Assembly: GCF_002113025.1 (NCBI RefSeq)
Contig: NZ_NEJH01000009.1
Coordinates: 124,001 to 188,000 of the forward strand
Source: Pseudomonas sp. B28(2017)
GTDB lineage: Bacteria; Pseudomonadota; Gammaproteobacteria; Pseudomonadales; Pseudomonadaceae
Reading direction: 5' to 3'
DNA: 64,000 nucleotides
Shown here piece by piece: positions 28,632 through 36,864 of the stretch. Below the pieces are notes generated by a model that saw only the letters and a program-made list of their open reading frames with translations, did not search any database and was not told the DNA's origin. The position numbers and the translations under genes were made by a program. Within the stretch, counting starts at the first letter, position 1; every line of letters starts with the position of its first letter.

Positions 28632-29996
28632 ATGCAGCTCAAACACAAGATCGTCGCCCTCGGGATTCTGCCGCTGGTGCTGGCCATTGCCGTCATCTGC
28701 GCGCTGGTGATTTCCCTCAACCGCCAATTGGGCGATCAGCAGGCGCAACTGATCGAAGACAGCATTCTGGCGAGCAAGCGCGCGGAACTGAAAAACTACG
28801 TGGAAATGGCGCAAAGCCTGATCGCGCCGCTGTATGACGACGGCCACGGCGATGCCCATGCCCAGCAACGAGTGCTGGAAGAACTGCGTAAACTCAGCTT
28901 CGGCATCAACGGCTATTTCTTCGTCTACGACCACGAAGGCCGCAGCCTGATGCATGCACGGCAGTCGGAGCTGGTGGGGCAATACCTGTGGGACATGAAA
29001 GACCCCCACGGCCTGCCGGTGATTCAAGCACTGCTCAAAAGCGCGCAATCGGGCGAAGGCTTTCAACGCTACGCCTGGAACAAACCCTCCTCCGGCCAGG
29101 TGACCGACAAGCTCGCCTACGTGGTGATGCTCGATCGCTGGGGCTGGATGCTCGGCACCGGCATCTACCTTGAAGACGTCGAACGCGCCACCCAGCAGGC
29201 CCGTGCCGAAGTGGCCATGGGCATCCGCAAGACCATGATGGCGATTGCCGTGGTTGCCCTCGTCGCGGTGCTGTTCGTCTTCGCCACGGGCATGACCCTC
29301 AATGTCAGCGAACATCGCCTGGCGGACAAAAAACTGCAGCGCCTGACCCAACGCATCGTCAGCCTGCAGGAGGAAGAACGATCACGGGTGTCCCGCGAGC
29401 TGCACGACGGCATCAGCCAGGTGCTGGTCTCGATCAAGTTCCAGTTCGAACTGGCAAGCCATCTGCTGGAAAGCGGACAAGCCCACGACAAGGGCCTGAA
29501 CACGCTGAAAGACGCCACCGAGCGCCTGGGCGATGCCATCGGTGAAGTCCGCAGCCTCTCCCACGACCTGCGCTCATCCTTGCTCGACACCCTCGGCCTA
29601 CCGGCGGCCATCGGCCAATTGGCCACGGAATTCGAGCAGCGCAGCGGGCTGACCGTGACCTATGACGAAAATGAATTCGACTGCCAACTGGTCGACGGTG
29701 CCGCCGTCGCATTGTTCCGCATCGTGCAGGAAGGCCTGACCAATATCGAACGCCACGCCCGGGCGAAGCACGTGTCCATTACCCTGCGCGGTTGCGAACA
29801 ATCGGTGCGGCTGACGGTGGTCGATGACGGTATCGGCTTCAACGTTGCCCAGGTCGAGCGTCGCCAGGCCGGCATTGGCTTGCGTAACATCCGCGAACGC
29901 GTCGAACATTTTGGCGGGCGCTTCGATTTGATTTCGATGCCGGGCAGAAGTGAGCTGGACGTACTGCTGCCAATGAAACCAGGCGCAAAAGGCTGA
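28632..29996 (+). CDS. Sensor histidine kinase, Cache domain, NarL/HisKA_3 type
   Basis: This 454-residue membrane kinase has TM1 at about 8-28, a periplasmic single Cache domain at about 40-185 (NGYFFVYDHEGRSLMH, WGWMLGTGIYL) and TM2 at about 201-220. A short signalling helix follows, then the HisKA_3 dimerisation domain with His258 in SRELHDGISQ. The HATPase_c domain has the N-box around EGLTNIERHA and G-box DDGIGF. Single Cache domains of this kind commonly bind small carboxylates such as pyruvate or acetate. It is paired with the response regulator at 30030 and faces cstA. A role like that of the E. coli BtsSR pyruvate sensor, though from another kinase family, is inferred. Confidence 0.9.
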   Translation: MQLKHKIVALGILPLVLAIAVICALVISLNRQLGDQQAQLIEDSILASKRAELKNYVEMAQSLIAPLYDDGHGDAHAQQRVLEELRKLSFGINGYFFVYDHEGRSLMHARQSELVGQYLWDMKDPHGLPVIQALLKSAQSGEGFQRYAWNKPSSGQVTDKLAYVVMLDRWGWMLGTGIYLEDVERATQQARAEVAMGIRKTMMAIAVVALVAVLFVFATGMTLNVSEHRLADKKLQRLTQRIVSLQEEERSRVSRELHDGISQVLVSIKFQFELASHLLESGQAHDKGLNTLKDATERLGDAIGEVRSLSHDLRSSLLDTLGLPAAIGQLATEFEQRSGLTVTYDENEFDCQLVDGAAVALFRIVQEGLTNIERHARAKHVSITLRGCEQSVRLTVVDDGIGFNVAQVERRQAGIGLRNIRERVEHFGGRFDLISMPGRSELDVLLPMKPGAKG

Positions 29997-30029
29997 CCCG
30001 GCCCAAAACTACAAGAGTGAATACCTGCG

Positions 30030-30662
30030 ATGAACCTGCCCTCTCCGATCCGCGTCGCCCTGGTCGACGATCACTCCCTGGTCCGCGACGGCATCAAGGC
30101 GCTACTGGCCGTGATGTCGCCCCTGGAAGTGGTCGGCGAAGCGGAAAACGGCGCCGAAGCCATCGCGATGGTCGGACGCTGCCAGCCCGATCTGCTGCTG
30201 GTCGACATCAGCCTGCCGGACATGAACGGCCTGGAGCTGACCCGCGTGCTGCGCAGCCAGTACCCGTCGCTCAAGGTGCTGGTGCTGAGCATGTACGACA
30301 ATTACGAGTACGTCAGTGAATCAGTGCGCTCCGGCGCCAGCGGCTACGTGCTCAAGAACGCCCCGTCACGTGAAATCATCGCCGCCATCGAAGCCATCAG
30401 CAGTGGCGGAACCTTCTACAGTGCGGAAATAGCCCAGCGACTGATCGCCGACAGGAACACCGACAACGAACTGACCCCGAGGGAAAGCCAGGTGCTGTCG
30501 AAGATGGCGCAAGGCCTGAACAACAAGGAAATGGCCCGGGAACTGGATATCAGCGTGCGCACAGTGGAGACACACCGCTTGAGCATTCGCCGCAAGCTCA
30601 ACATCGACAAGCCGGCGGCACTGGTCAAGTACGCCATCGATCATGGGCTTATTTCCAGATAA
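30030..30662 (+). CDS. NarL/LuxR-type response regulator
   Basis: This 210-residue regulator has a receiver domain (1-120) with phospho-acceptor Asp59 in LLLVDISLPD, acidic pocket VDDHS and Lys in LKNAP. The C-terminal LuxR helix-turn-helix contains LTPRESQVLSKMAQG and the recognition helix of NNKEMARELDISVRTVETH. It lies 33 nt after the kinase gene and is its cognate partner. The likely targets are cstA-ybdD via the inverted repeat at 28452-28483. It resembles ErdR/AgmR-type regulators, but I do not assign a name. Confidence 0.92.
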   Translation: MNLPSPIRVALVDDHSLVRDGIKALLAVMSPLEVVGEAENGAEAIAMVGRCQPDLLLVDISLPDMNGLELTRVLRSQYPSLKVLVLSMYDNYEYVSESVRSGASGYVLKNAPSREIIAAIEAISSGGTFYSAEIAQRLIADRNTDNELTPRESQVLSKMAQGLNNKEMARELDISVRTVETHRLSIRRKLNIDKPAALVKYAIDHGLISR

Positions 30663-30802
30663 CACCCCCGCTCCCACAAAGATCACTAAATCATCCATTG
30701 ACTGCGTCGATAGTCACCATTGATTCAATGAAGTTCTCTTAAAAAATCCACGGCGTAACATCTGCTCCATACCAACCCATCAGCACCCCGGAGCACACCA
30801 TC

Positions 30803-31204
30803 ATGAAACGCCAGACCCTCCTCGGCATCGCTTTCTCGGTTTTCGCAGTTAACGCTTTTGCCGCAACTTCTGCTCAACCTGTGGTCGCTGAAGGCGGCTC
30901 GGATCGTCTGATTGAAAGCCGTGTGGCCGAGGGTGGCTCCGATCGTCTGATCGAGAATCGTGTGGCTGAAGGTGGCTCGGATCGTCTGCTGGAGAAACGT
31001 GTTGCCGAAGGCGGTTCCGACAAGCTGCTGCAGAACCGCGTCGCTGAAGGCGGTTCCGACAAGCTGCTGCAGAACCGCGTCGCTGAAGGCGGTTCCGACA
31101 AGCTGCTGCAGAACCGCGTTGCCGAAGGTGGTTCCGACAAGCTGCTGCAGAACCGCGTCGCCGAAGGTGGTTCTGACCGCCTGATCGAAAGCCGCGCTGT
31201 CTGA
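30803..31204 (+). CDS. Exported protein built of eight 13-residue repeats
   Basis: This 133-residue protein has a Sec signal peptide (residues 1-21, ending NAFAA). Residues 28-131 consist of eight tandem copies of VAEGGSD(R/K)L(L/I)(E/Q)(N/S/K)R with no gaps, followed by Ala-Val. Repeats 4-7 are almost identical in DNA sequence. The repeat has a Gly-Gly turn, one acidic and one basic end, and two hydrophobic positions, so a regular solenoid or a cell-surface/periplasmic polymer is possible. GGAG lies before the ATG and a terminator after the stop, so it is a single-gene unit. I know of no established function. Confidence is high that it is a gene and low for any role. Confidence 0.8.
   Translation: MKRQTLLGIAFSVFAVNAFAATSAQPVVAEGGSDRLIESRVAEGGSDRLIENRVAEGGSDRLLEKRVAEGGSDKLLQNRVAEGGSDKLLQNRVAEGGSDKLLQNRVAEGGSDKLLQNRVAEGGSDRLIESRAV
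30884..31195 (+). repeat. Eight tandem 39-bp coding repeats
   Basis: The repeats are exact multiples of 39 bp without interruptions. Copies 4 to 7 differ only at a few third positions (gtcgct/gttgcc, ggc/ggt). Copy number is therefore expected to vary between strains by slippage or recombination, always in frame. Confidence 0.95.
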
Positions 31205-31232
31205 ATGCAATGCTTTAGCGCAGGACTCAACG

Positions 31233-31257
31233 AAACCCGGCCTCACCCGCCGGGTTT
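31233..31257. terminator. Rho-independent terminator after the repeat protein
   Basis: Stem AAACCCGGC/GCCGGGTTT with a 7-nt loop, continued by further T residues (31255-31260). Confidence 0.9.
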
Positions 31258-31362
31258 TTTACGTCTTTTATAAATCCTTCCCACCACGCATAGCGCCTCG
31301 CCGCACGCTTTTTATCACCATCCAGCCAGAAACTCCGTTCGGGGACTTGTGCTTCCGGTATT

Positions 31363-31374
31363 ATGGTATACCAT
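31363..31374. promoter_or_regulatory. GntR/FCD-type operator ATGGTATACCAT
   Basis: This perfect 12-bp palindrome ends 38 nt before the first gene of the catabolic operon. TGGTATACCA fits the TnGTnnnACnA pattern bound by FCD-subfamily GntR regulators. The operon itself encodes such a regulator (36865-37617), so autoregulated repression is likely. Confidence 0.7.
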
Positions 31375-31411
31375 CAGACGCACAGACACCCAAACCTCTA
31401 CGGAGCAGCTC

Positions 31412-32002
31412 ATGAGTTTCGAAATCCGCAAGATCGTCAGCTATGTCGAAGAAACCTTTATTGAAGGCGGCAAAGCCACCGATAAGCCCGTGACCATGGC
31501 CGGTCTGGCCGTGGTGATGAAAAACCCCTGGCTGGGCAACGGTTTTGTCGAAGACCTGAAACCACAGATCCGCGCCAACTGCTCCGACCTCGGTGCACTG
31601 ATGGTTGAGCGCCTGGTGGGCATCATCGGCGGCGCCGAGAAGATCGAGGCTTACGGCAAGGCGGCCGTGGTCGGCGCCGATGGCGAAATCGAACACGCTT
31701 CGGCGGTGATCCACACCCTGCGCTTCGGCAACCATTACCGCGAAGCGGTCAAGGCCAAGAGCTACCTGAGCTTCACCAACAAGCGCGGCGGCCCGGGCAC
31801 CTCGATCCAGATCCCGATGATGCACAAGGACGACGAAGGCCTGCGCTCGCACTACATCACCCTGGAAATGCAGATCGAAGACGCACCACGGGCCGACGAA
31901 ATCGTCGTGGTCCTGGGTTGCGCCGACGGCGGCCGCCTGCACCCGCGCATCGGCAACCGCTACATCGATCTGGAAGAACTGGCAGCCGAAAAAGCCCAGT
32001 AA
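31412..32002 (+). CDS. DUF1185 (AA_synth) family protein
   Basis: This 196-residue protein is of the family named 'amino acid synthesis' (DUF1185), whose fold resembles chorismate-mutase-like proteins but whose reaction is unknown to me. GGAG precedes the ATG giving MSFEIRKIV; an earlier ATG at 31349 overlaps the operator and is unlikely. Conserved-looking stretches are NPWLGNGFVEDL, GKAAVVG, NKRGGPGTSIQIP and LGCADGGRLHPRIG. It is the first gene of an operon with hydrolase, dehydrogenases and flavin reductase, so an enzymatic step in ring or amide degradation is more likely than a biosynthetic role. Confidence 0.85.
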   Translation: MSFEIRKIVSYVEETFIEGGKATDKPVTMAGLAVVMKNPWLGNGFVEDLKPQIRANCSDLGALMVERLVGIIGGAEKIEAYGKAAVVGADGEIEHASAVIHTLRFGNHYREAVKAKSYLSFTNKRGGPGTSIQIPMMHKDDEGLRSHYITLEMQIEDAPRADEIVVVLGCADGGRLHPRIGNRYIDLEELAAEKAQ

Positions 32003-32046
32003 CCGGCCAGCAGAACGACAACAAGAAGGCATTGCAGGAGCGCTCC

Positions 32047-32880
32047 ATGATTCGGCTCACCGCTGAACTCACCCCGGCTGGCACCAGTTACCTGGCGACC
32101 GGCCAAGGCCAGCCCGTGGTCTTGATCCACGGCGTGGGCCTGAACAAAGAAATGTGGGGCGGCCAGATCGTTGGCCTGGCCACGAAGTACCGCGTCATCG
32201 CCTACGACATGCTCGGCCATGGCGCCAGTCCGCGACCTTCGATCGGCACGCAGCTGCTCGGCTATGCCGACCAGTTGCTGGAGCTGCTCGACCACCTGCA
32301 ATTGCCAAAGGCAACGGTGATCGGCTTTTCCATGGGCGGGCTGGTGGCGCGGGCCTTTGCCCTGCACTACCCGCAACGCCTGGAAGGCCTGGTGGTGCTC
32401 AACAGCGTGTTCAACCGCAGCGCCGAACAGCGTGCCGGGGTCATCGCCCGCACCAGCCAGGCCGCCGAACACGGGCCGGACGCGAACGCCGAAGCGGCCC
32501 TGTCGCGCTGGTTCAGCCGCGAATACCAGGCCGCGAACCCGGCGCAGATCGCCGCGATTCGCCAGACCCTGGCCGGTAACGACCCGCAGGGTTACCTGAC
32601 CACCTATGAACTGTTTGCCACCCAGGACATGTACCGTGCCGACGACCTGGGCCGCATCAAGGTGCCGACGCTGATCGCCACCGGCGAACTGGACCCGGGC
32701 TCGACCCCGGAAATGGCCAGGCAACTGGCCGATCACATTCCCGGTGCGACCGTTGCCGTACTCGCCGAGCAACGGCATATGATGCCCGTAGAATCGCCGC
32801 GCCTGGTCAACCAGCTGTTGCTGGAGTTTCTTCAGGCCGCGCACTCCAATCAAAACCAGATCAAGGGGATCGTTGCATGA
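32047..32880 (+). CDS. Alpha/beta hydrolase
   Basis: This 277-residue cytoplasmic hydrolase has oxyanion HGVGLN, nucleophile Ser in GFSMGG, acid Asp in TGELDPGS and His in EQRHMMPVE. It resembles ring-opening-product hydrolases and N-formyl or carbamate hydrolases (RutD- or NicD-like) in size and context. AGGAG lies before the ATG. The next ALDH gene overlaps its stop (ATGA). The substrate is unknown; it presumably cleaves an ester, amide or C-C bond made earlier in the pathway. Confidence 0.9.
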   Translation: MIRLTAELTPAGTSYLATGQGQPVVLIHGVGLNKEMWGGQIVGLATKYRVIAYDMLGHGASPRPSIGTQLLGYADQLLELLDHLQLPKATVIGFSMGGLVARAFALHYPQRLEGLVVLNSVFNRSAEQRAGVIARTSQAAEHGPDANAEAALSRWFSREYQAANPAQIAAIRQTLAGNDPQGYLTTYELFATQDMYRADDLGRIKVPTLIATGELDPGSTPEMARQLADHIPGATVAVLAEQRHMMPVESPRLVNQLLLEFLQAAHSNQNQIKGIVA

Positions 32881-34358
32881 CTCTCGCACGTTTCCAGATG
32901 TGCATCGGCGGTGAATGGGTCGATGCCCTGTCCGGCAAGACCTTTGAAAGCCTCAACCCGGCGCTGGCCGAGCCCTGGGCGCAATTGCCCGATGCCGGTG
33001 AAGCCGATGTCGAACGCGCCGTGCAAGCTGCGCAGACAGCTTTCGACAGCCCGGCCTGGCGCGGCTTGACGGCCACCGCTCGCGGCAAATTGCTGCGACG
33101 CCTGGGCGACCTGATCGCCGAGAACAAAGAACAACTGGCGCAACTGGAAAGTCGCGACAACGGCAAGCTGATCCGCGAAACCCGTGGCCAGGTCGGCTAT
33201 CTGCCGGAGTTCTTCCACTACACCGCAGGCCTGGCCGACAAACTCGAAGGCGGCACCCTGCCGCTGGACAAGCCGGACCTGTTTGCCTACACCGTGCACG
33301 AAGCCATGGGCGTGGTGGCCGCGATCATTCCGTGGAACAGCCCGCTGTACCTGACGGCGATCAAACTGGCCCCGGCGCTTGCTGCTGGCAACACCATCGT
33401 GATCAAACCCTCGGAACACGCCTCGGCGACCATTCTCGAACTGGCGCGCCTGGCGCTTGAAGCAGGGATCCCGCCGGGGGTGGTCAACGTTGTCACCGGT
33501 TATGGCCCAAGCACCGGTGCCGCCCTCACCCGCCATCCGCTGGTGCGCAAGATCGCCTTCACCGGCGGCGCGGCCACTGCGCGGCATGTGGTGCGCAGCA
33601 GTGCGGAGAACTTCGCCAAGCTGTCGCTGGAACTGGGCGGCAAATCGCCGAACATCATCTTCGCCGACGCCGACCTCGACAGCGCGATCAACGGCGCCAT
33701 CGCCGGGATCTATGCCGCTTCCGGGCAAAGCTGCGTTTCCGGTTCGCGCTTGCTGGTGCAGGACGAAATCTACGACGAATTCGTCGGCCGCCTGGTTGAA
33801 CGCGCCCAGCGCATCCGCATTGGTAACCCGCAGGACGACAGCAGCGAAATGGGCCCGATGGCCACCGCGCAGCAATTGGCCGTGGTCGAAGGCCTGGTGG
33901 CCGATGCCATTGCCGAAGGTGCACGCCTGCGCCTGGGCGGCAAGCGTCCGGCCAATCTGGGCGACGGCTGGTTCTACGAACCGACGCTGTTCGAGTGCGA
34001 CCGCAATTCGATGAAAATCATGCAGGAAGAAGTCTTTGGCCCAGTGGCTTCGGTCATCCGTTTCAAGGACGAAGCCGAAGCGCTGGCGATTGCCAACGAC
34101 TCGCAGTTCGGCCTCGCCGCCGGCATCTGGACCCGCGACCTGGGCCGCGCCCATCGCCTGGCCCGGGACGTGCGTTCGGGGATCATCTGGGTCAACACCT
34201 ACCGCGCGGTCTCGGCCATGGCGCCGATCGGCGGCTTCAAGAACAGTGGCTATGGACGCGAAAGCGGCATCGATTCAGTGCTGGCCTACACCGAGTTGAA
34301 AACGGTGTGGATCAACCTGTCCCAGGCACCGATGCCTGATCCCTTCGTGATGCGCTAG
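32877..34358 (+). CDS. NAD(P)-dependent aldehyde dehydrogenase
   Basis: This 493-residue ALDH is complete: oxyanion Asn in IPWNSPLY, cofactor site TGGAATA, catalytic Glu in LELGGKSPN and Cys in SGQSCVSGS. The GQSCVSGS context resembles aldehyde and carboxylic-semialdehyde dehydrogenases of aromatic catabolism more than succinic semialdehyde dehydrogenases. It is coupled to the upstream hydrolase by ATGA overlap. It is the first of two ALDHs in the operon, so the pathway probably yields two aldehyde intermediates. Confidence 0.9.
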   Translation: MTLARFQMCIGGEWVDALSGKTFESLNPALAEPWAQLPDAGEADVERAVQAAQTAFDSPAWRGLTATARGKLLRRLGDLIAENKEQLAQLESRDNGKLIRETRGQVGYLPEFFHYTAGLADKLEGGTLPLDKPDLFAYTVHEAMGVVAAIIPWNSPLYLTAIKLAPALAAGNTIVIKPSEHASATILELARLALEAGIPPGVVNVVTGYGPSTGAALTRHPLVRKIAFTGGAATARHVVRSSAENFAKLSLELGGKSPNIIFADADLDSAINGAIAGIYAASGQSCVSGSRLLVQDEIYDEFVGRLVERAQRIRIGNPQDDSSEMGPMATAQQLAVVEGLVADAIAEGARLRLGGKRPANLGDGWFYEPTLFECDRNSMKIMQEEVFGPVASVIRFKDEAEALAIANDSQFGLAAGIWTRDLGRAHRLARDVRSGIIWVNTYRAVSAMAPIGGFKNSGYGRESGIDSVLAYTELKTVWINLSQAPMPDPFVMR

Positions 34359-34370
34359 GAGTCCTGGAAA

Positions 34371-34856
34371 ATGATCGAACCCGGCATTTACAAAGACGTG
34401 ATGAGTTCGTTTCCGTCCGGGGTCACGGTGGTCACCACCCTGGACCCGGCCGGCGGCATCGTCGGCATCACCGCCAGCGCCTTCAGTGCGCTGTCGATCG
34501 ACCCGGCACTGGTGCTGTTCTGCCCCAACTACGGCTCCGACACCTACCCGGTGTTGCGCGACAGCAAGCAGTTCGCGATTCACCTGCTGTCCGCCGACCA
34601 GACTGCCGAAGCCTATGCCTTCGCCGGTAAAGGCAAGGACAAGGCCAAAGGCATCGAGTGGCACTTGAGCGAACTGGGCAACCCGATCCTGGCCAAGGCC
34701 ACGGCGATCATCGAGTGTGAACTGTGGCGCGAATACGACGGCGGCGATCACGCGATCATCGTCGGCGCGGTGAAGAACCTGATCCTGCCCGAGCAACCAG
34801 TGACGCCAATGATCTACCACAAAGGCAAGCTGGGGCCACTGCCCGCGCTGACCTGA
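34371..34856 (+). CDS. Flavin reductase of the RutF/HpaC type
   Basis: This 161-residue protein has the FMN-binding split-barrel pattern: FPSGVTVVTT, GITASAFSALSIDPALVLFC, and HLLSADQ. Such enzymes reduce free FMN/FAD with NAD(P)H for a separate two-component monooxygenase. No oxygenase is encoded in this operon or elsewhere in the window, so the partner must be encoded elsewhere or outside the window. It follows the ALDH by 12 nt. Confidence 0.9.
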   Translation: MIEPGIYKDVMSSFPSGVTVVTTLDPAGGIVGITASAFSALSIDPALVLFCPNYGSDTYPVLRDSKQFAIHLLSADQTAEAYAFAGKGKDKAKGIEWHLSELGNPILAKATAIIECELWREYDGGDHAIIVGAVKNLILPEQPVTPMIYHKGKLGPLPALT

Positions 34857-34914
34857 CGGTTGCACACAAAACCCACAGGTACCGCGGTGCATATTCTTTT
34901 TTTCAGGAGCCAGC

Positions 34915-36366
34915 ATGAGCCCAGCAGCTTCGCAATTGTTCCGTCAGCAAGCCTACATCAATGGCCAGTGGCTGGACGCGCCGGATGGCGCCTGTCAGGA
35001 CATCTTCAACCCGGCAACCGGTGAACTGATCGGCCAGGTACCGAACCTCGGCGCCGAGCATGCGCACCTGGCCATCGACGCCGCCAACAACGCCTGGCCG
35101 GCCTGGCGCGCACTGACCGCCAAAGAGCGCAGCAATACGCTCAAGCGCTGGCACACGCTGATGCTGGAAAACGCCGACGCCCTGGCCGAAATCCTCACCC
35201 TCGAACAAGGCAAGCCACTGGCCGAAGCCAAGGGCGAGATCCTCTACGCCGCGAGCTTCATCGAGTGGTTCGCCGAAGAGGCCAAGCGCATCTATGGCGA
35301 CACCATTCCCAGCCACAAGGGCGATGCGCGCATCGTGGTCAGCAAGGAGCCGATTGGCGTCGTCGCAGCCATCACGCCGTGGAACTTCCCGGCGGCGATG
35401 ATCACCCGCAAGGCCGGCCCGGCACTGGCGGCCGGTTGCCCGTGCATCGTCAAGCCGGCTCCGGAAACACCGTTCTCGGCACTGGCCATGGCCGCACTGG
35501 CGGAACAGGCTGGCATTCCAGCAGGTATCTTCAACGTGATTACCGGCGACGCCATCGCCATCGGCGGTGAGCTGACCGGTAGCAGCCTGGTGCGCAAACT
35601 GTCGTTCACCGGTTCCACCGCCATCGGCAAACTGCTGATGGCCCAGTGCGCGCCGACCCTGAAAAAAGTCTCGCTGGAACTGGGCGGCAACGCGCCGTTC
35701 ATTGTCTTCGACGACGCCGATCTGGAACGTGCCGTCGACGGCGCGCTGATCGCCAAATTCCGCAATGCCGGGCAGACCTGCGTCTGCGTCAACCGCTTCC
35801 TGGTGCAGGCTGGCATCCACGACGCTTTTGTGACGCGCCTGGCCGAGCGGGTTTCGCAGCTCAAGGTCGGCAGCGGCTTCGACGCCGGTGTCACCCAGGG
35901 GCCGTTGATCAACGAGCGTGCCGTGGCCAAGGTCGAAGACCACGTGCAAGACGCGCTGGCCCACGGTGCACAACTGTTGTGCGGCGGTGAACGCCATGCG
36001 CTGGGCAATGGGTTCTTCCAGCCGACCGTGCTCACAGGCGTCACCACGCAGATGAAAGTCGCCCGCGATGAAACCTTTGGTCCACTGGCCGCCGTGTTCC
36101 GCTTCGACACCGAGGCCCAGGCCGTCGAGATGGCCAACGACACCGAATTCGGCCTGGCCGCCTACTGCTACACCCGCGACCTGGGCCGCGCCTGGCGCAT
36201 GAGCGAGGCGCTGGAATACGGCATGGTCGGGATCAACGAAGGGCTGATTTCCACCGAAGTCGCGCCGTTCGGCGGCATCAAATCCTCAGGCTTGGGCCGT
36301 GAAGGGTCGAAGTACGGCATTGAGGACTACCTGGAACTCAAATACACCTTGATGGGCGGCCTCTGA
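34915..36366 (+). CDS. Succinate-semialdehyde dehydrogenase-like ALDH (GabD type)
   Basis: This 483-residue protein is the typical GabD length. Features are TPWNFPAAMITRK, FTGSTAIGK, Glu in LELGGNAPF, Cys in NAGQTCVCVNR (with the second Cys two residues later, as in redox-switched SSADHs), and GGIKSSGLGREGS near the end. It oxidises succinate or a close semialdehyde to the acid for the TCA cycle. That suggests that the operon's carbon ends in a C4 or C5 dicarboxylate. A preceding 58-nt gap carries AGGAG before the ATG. Confidence 0.88.
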   Translation: MSPAASQLFRQQAYINGQWLDAPDGACQDIFNPATGELIGQVPNLGAEHAHLAIDAANNAWPAWRALTAKERSNTLKRWHTLMLENADALAEILTLEQGKPLAEAKGEILYAASFIEWFAEEAKRIYGDTIPSHKGDARIVVSKEPIGVVAAITPWNFPAAMITRKAGPALAAGCPCIVKPAPETPFSALAMAALAEQAGIPAGIFNVITGDAIAIGGELTGSSLVRKLSFTGSTAIGKLLMAQCAPTLKKVSLELGGNAPFIVFDDADLERAVDGALIAKFRNAGQTCVCVNRFLVQAGIHDAFVTRLAERVSQLKVGSGFDAGVTQGPLINERAVAKVEDHVQDALAHGAQLLCGGERHALGNGFFQPTVLTGVTTQMKVARDETFGPLAAVFRFDTEAQAVEMANDTEFGLAAYCYTRDLGRAWRMSEALEYGMVGINEGLISTEVAPFGGIKSSGLGREGSKYGIEDYLELKYTLMGGL

Positions 36367-36385
36367 GCCCACGGGAGCTACGCAA

Positions 36386-36775
36386 ATGAACAACGAAAAA
36401 TACGAAAAAGGTCTGAGGATCCGCACCCAGGTGCTGGGCGAGGCCTACGTCAAACGCTCCATCGAGAACGCCGACGACTTCGCCCGTCCCTTGCAGGAAA
36501 TGGTCACCGAGTATTGTTGGGGTCACGTCTGGGGCCGAGAGGGTTTGTCGCTCAAGGAGCGCAGCATGATCAACCTGGCGATGATCTCGGCCCTCAACCG
36601 GCCCCATGAACTCAAGCTGCATGTGCGCGGCGCCTTGCGTAACGGCCTGAGTCGTGAGCAAATACGCGAAATATTGCTTCAGGTCGGCATTTATTGCGGT
36701 GTCCCCGCTGCCGTAGACAGTTTCCGGCTCGCCCGTGAAGCCTTCGCCGAAGCCGATGCCGAGGCCTCCAGTTAA
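36386..36775 (+). CDS. Carboxymuconolactone decarboxylase-like protein
   Basis: This 129-residue protein resembles PcaC: EYCWGHVWGREGLSLKERSMINLAMISALNR, with HELKLHVRGALRNGL and VGIYCGVPAAVDSF (blocks at about residues 43-75 and 78-115). Known homologues decarboxylate 4-carboxymuconolactone or act as AhpD-like reductases. No other beta-ketoadipate gene is present, so a different lactone or acid substrate is likely. Confidence 0.85.
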   Translation: MNNEKYEKGLRIRTQVLGEAYVKRSIENADDFARPLQEMVTEYCWGHVWGREGLSLKERSMINLAMISALNRPHELKLHVRGALRNGLSREQIREILLQVGIYCGVPAAVDSFRLAREAFAEADAEASS

Positions 36776-36864
36776 CCCTTGGCTGTTTGATCTGACCGAG
36801 CACAGGGATTCCCGTAATCGCAGTGCTCCTTTTTGCATGGACAGCCACAATCAGAGCGGACCCC

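Noticed and set aside
30884..31195. Possible CRISPR-like array
   Set aside because: The repeats are contiguous without spacers and encode protein in phase.
30725..31246. Repetitive minus-strand frames over the repeat protein
   Set aside because: They arise because the 39-bp repeat is open in several frames. Only the plus frame has a signal peptide, ribosome site and terminator.
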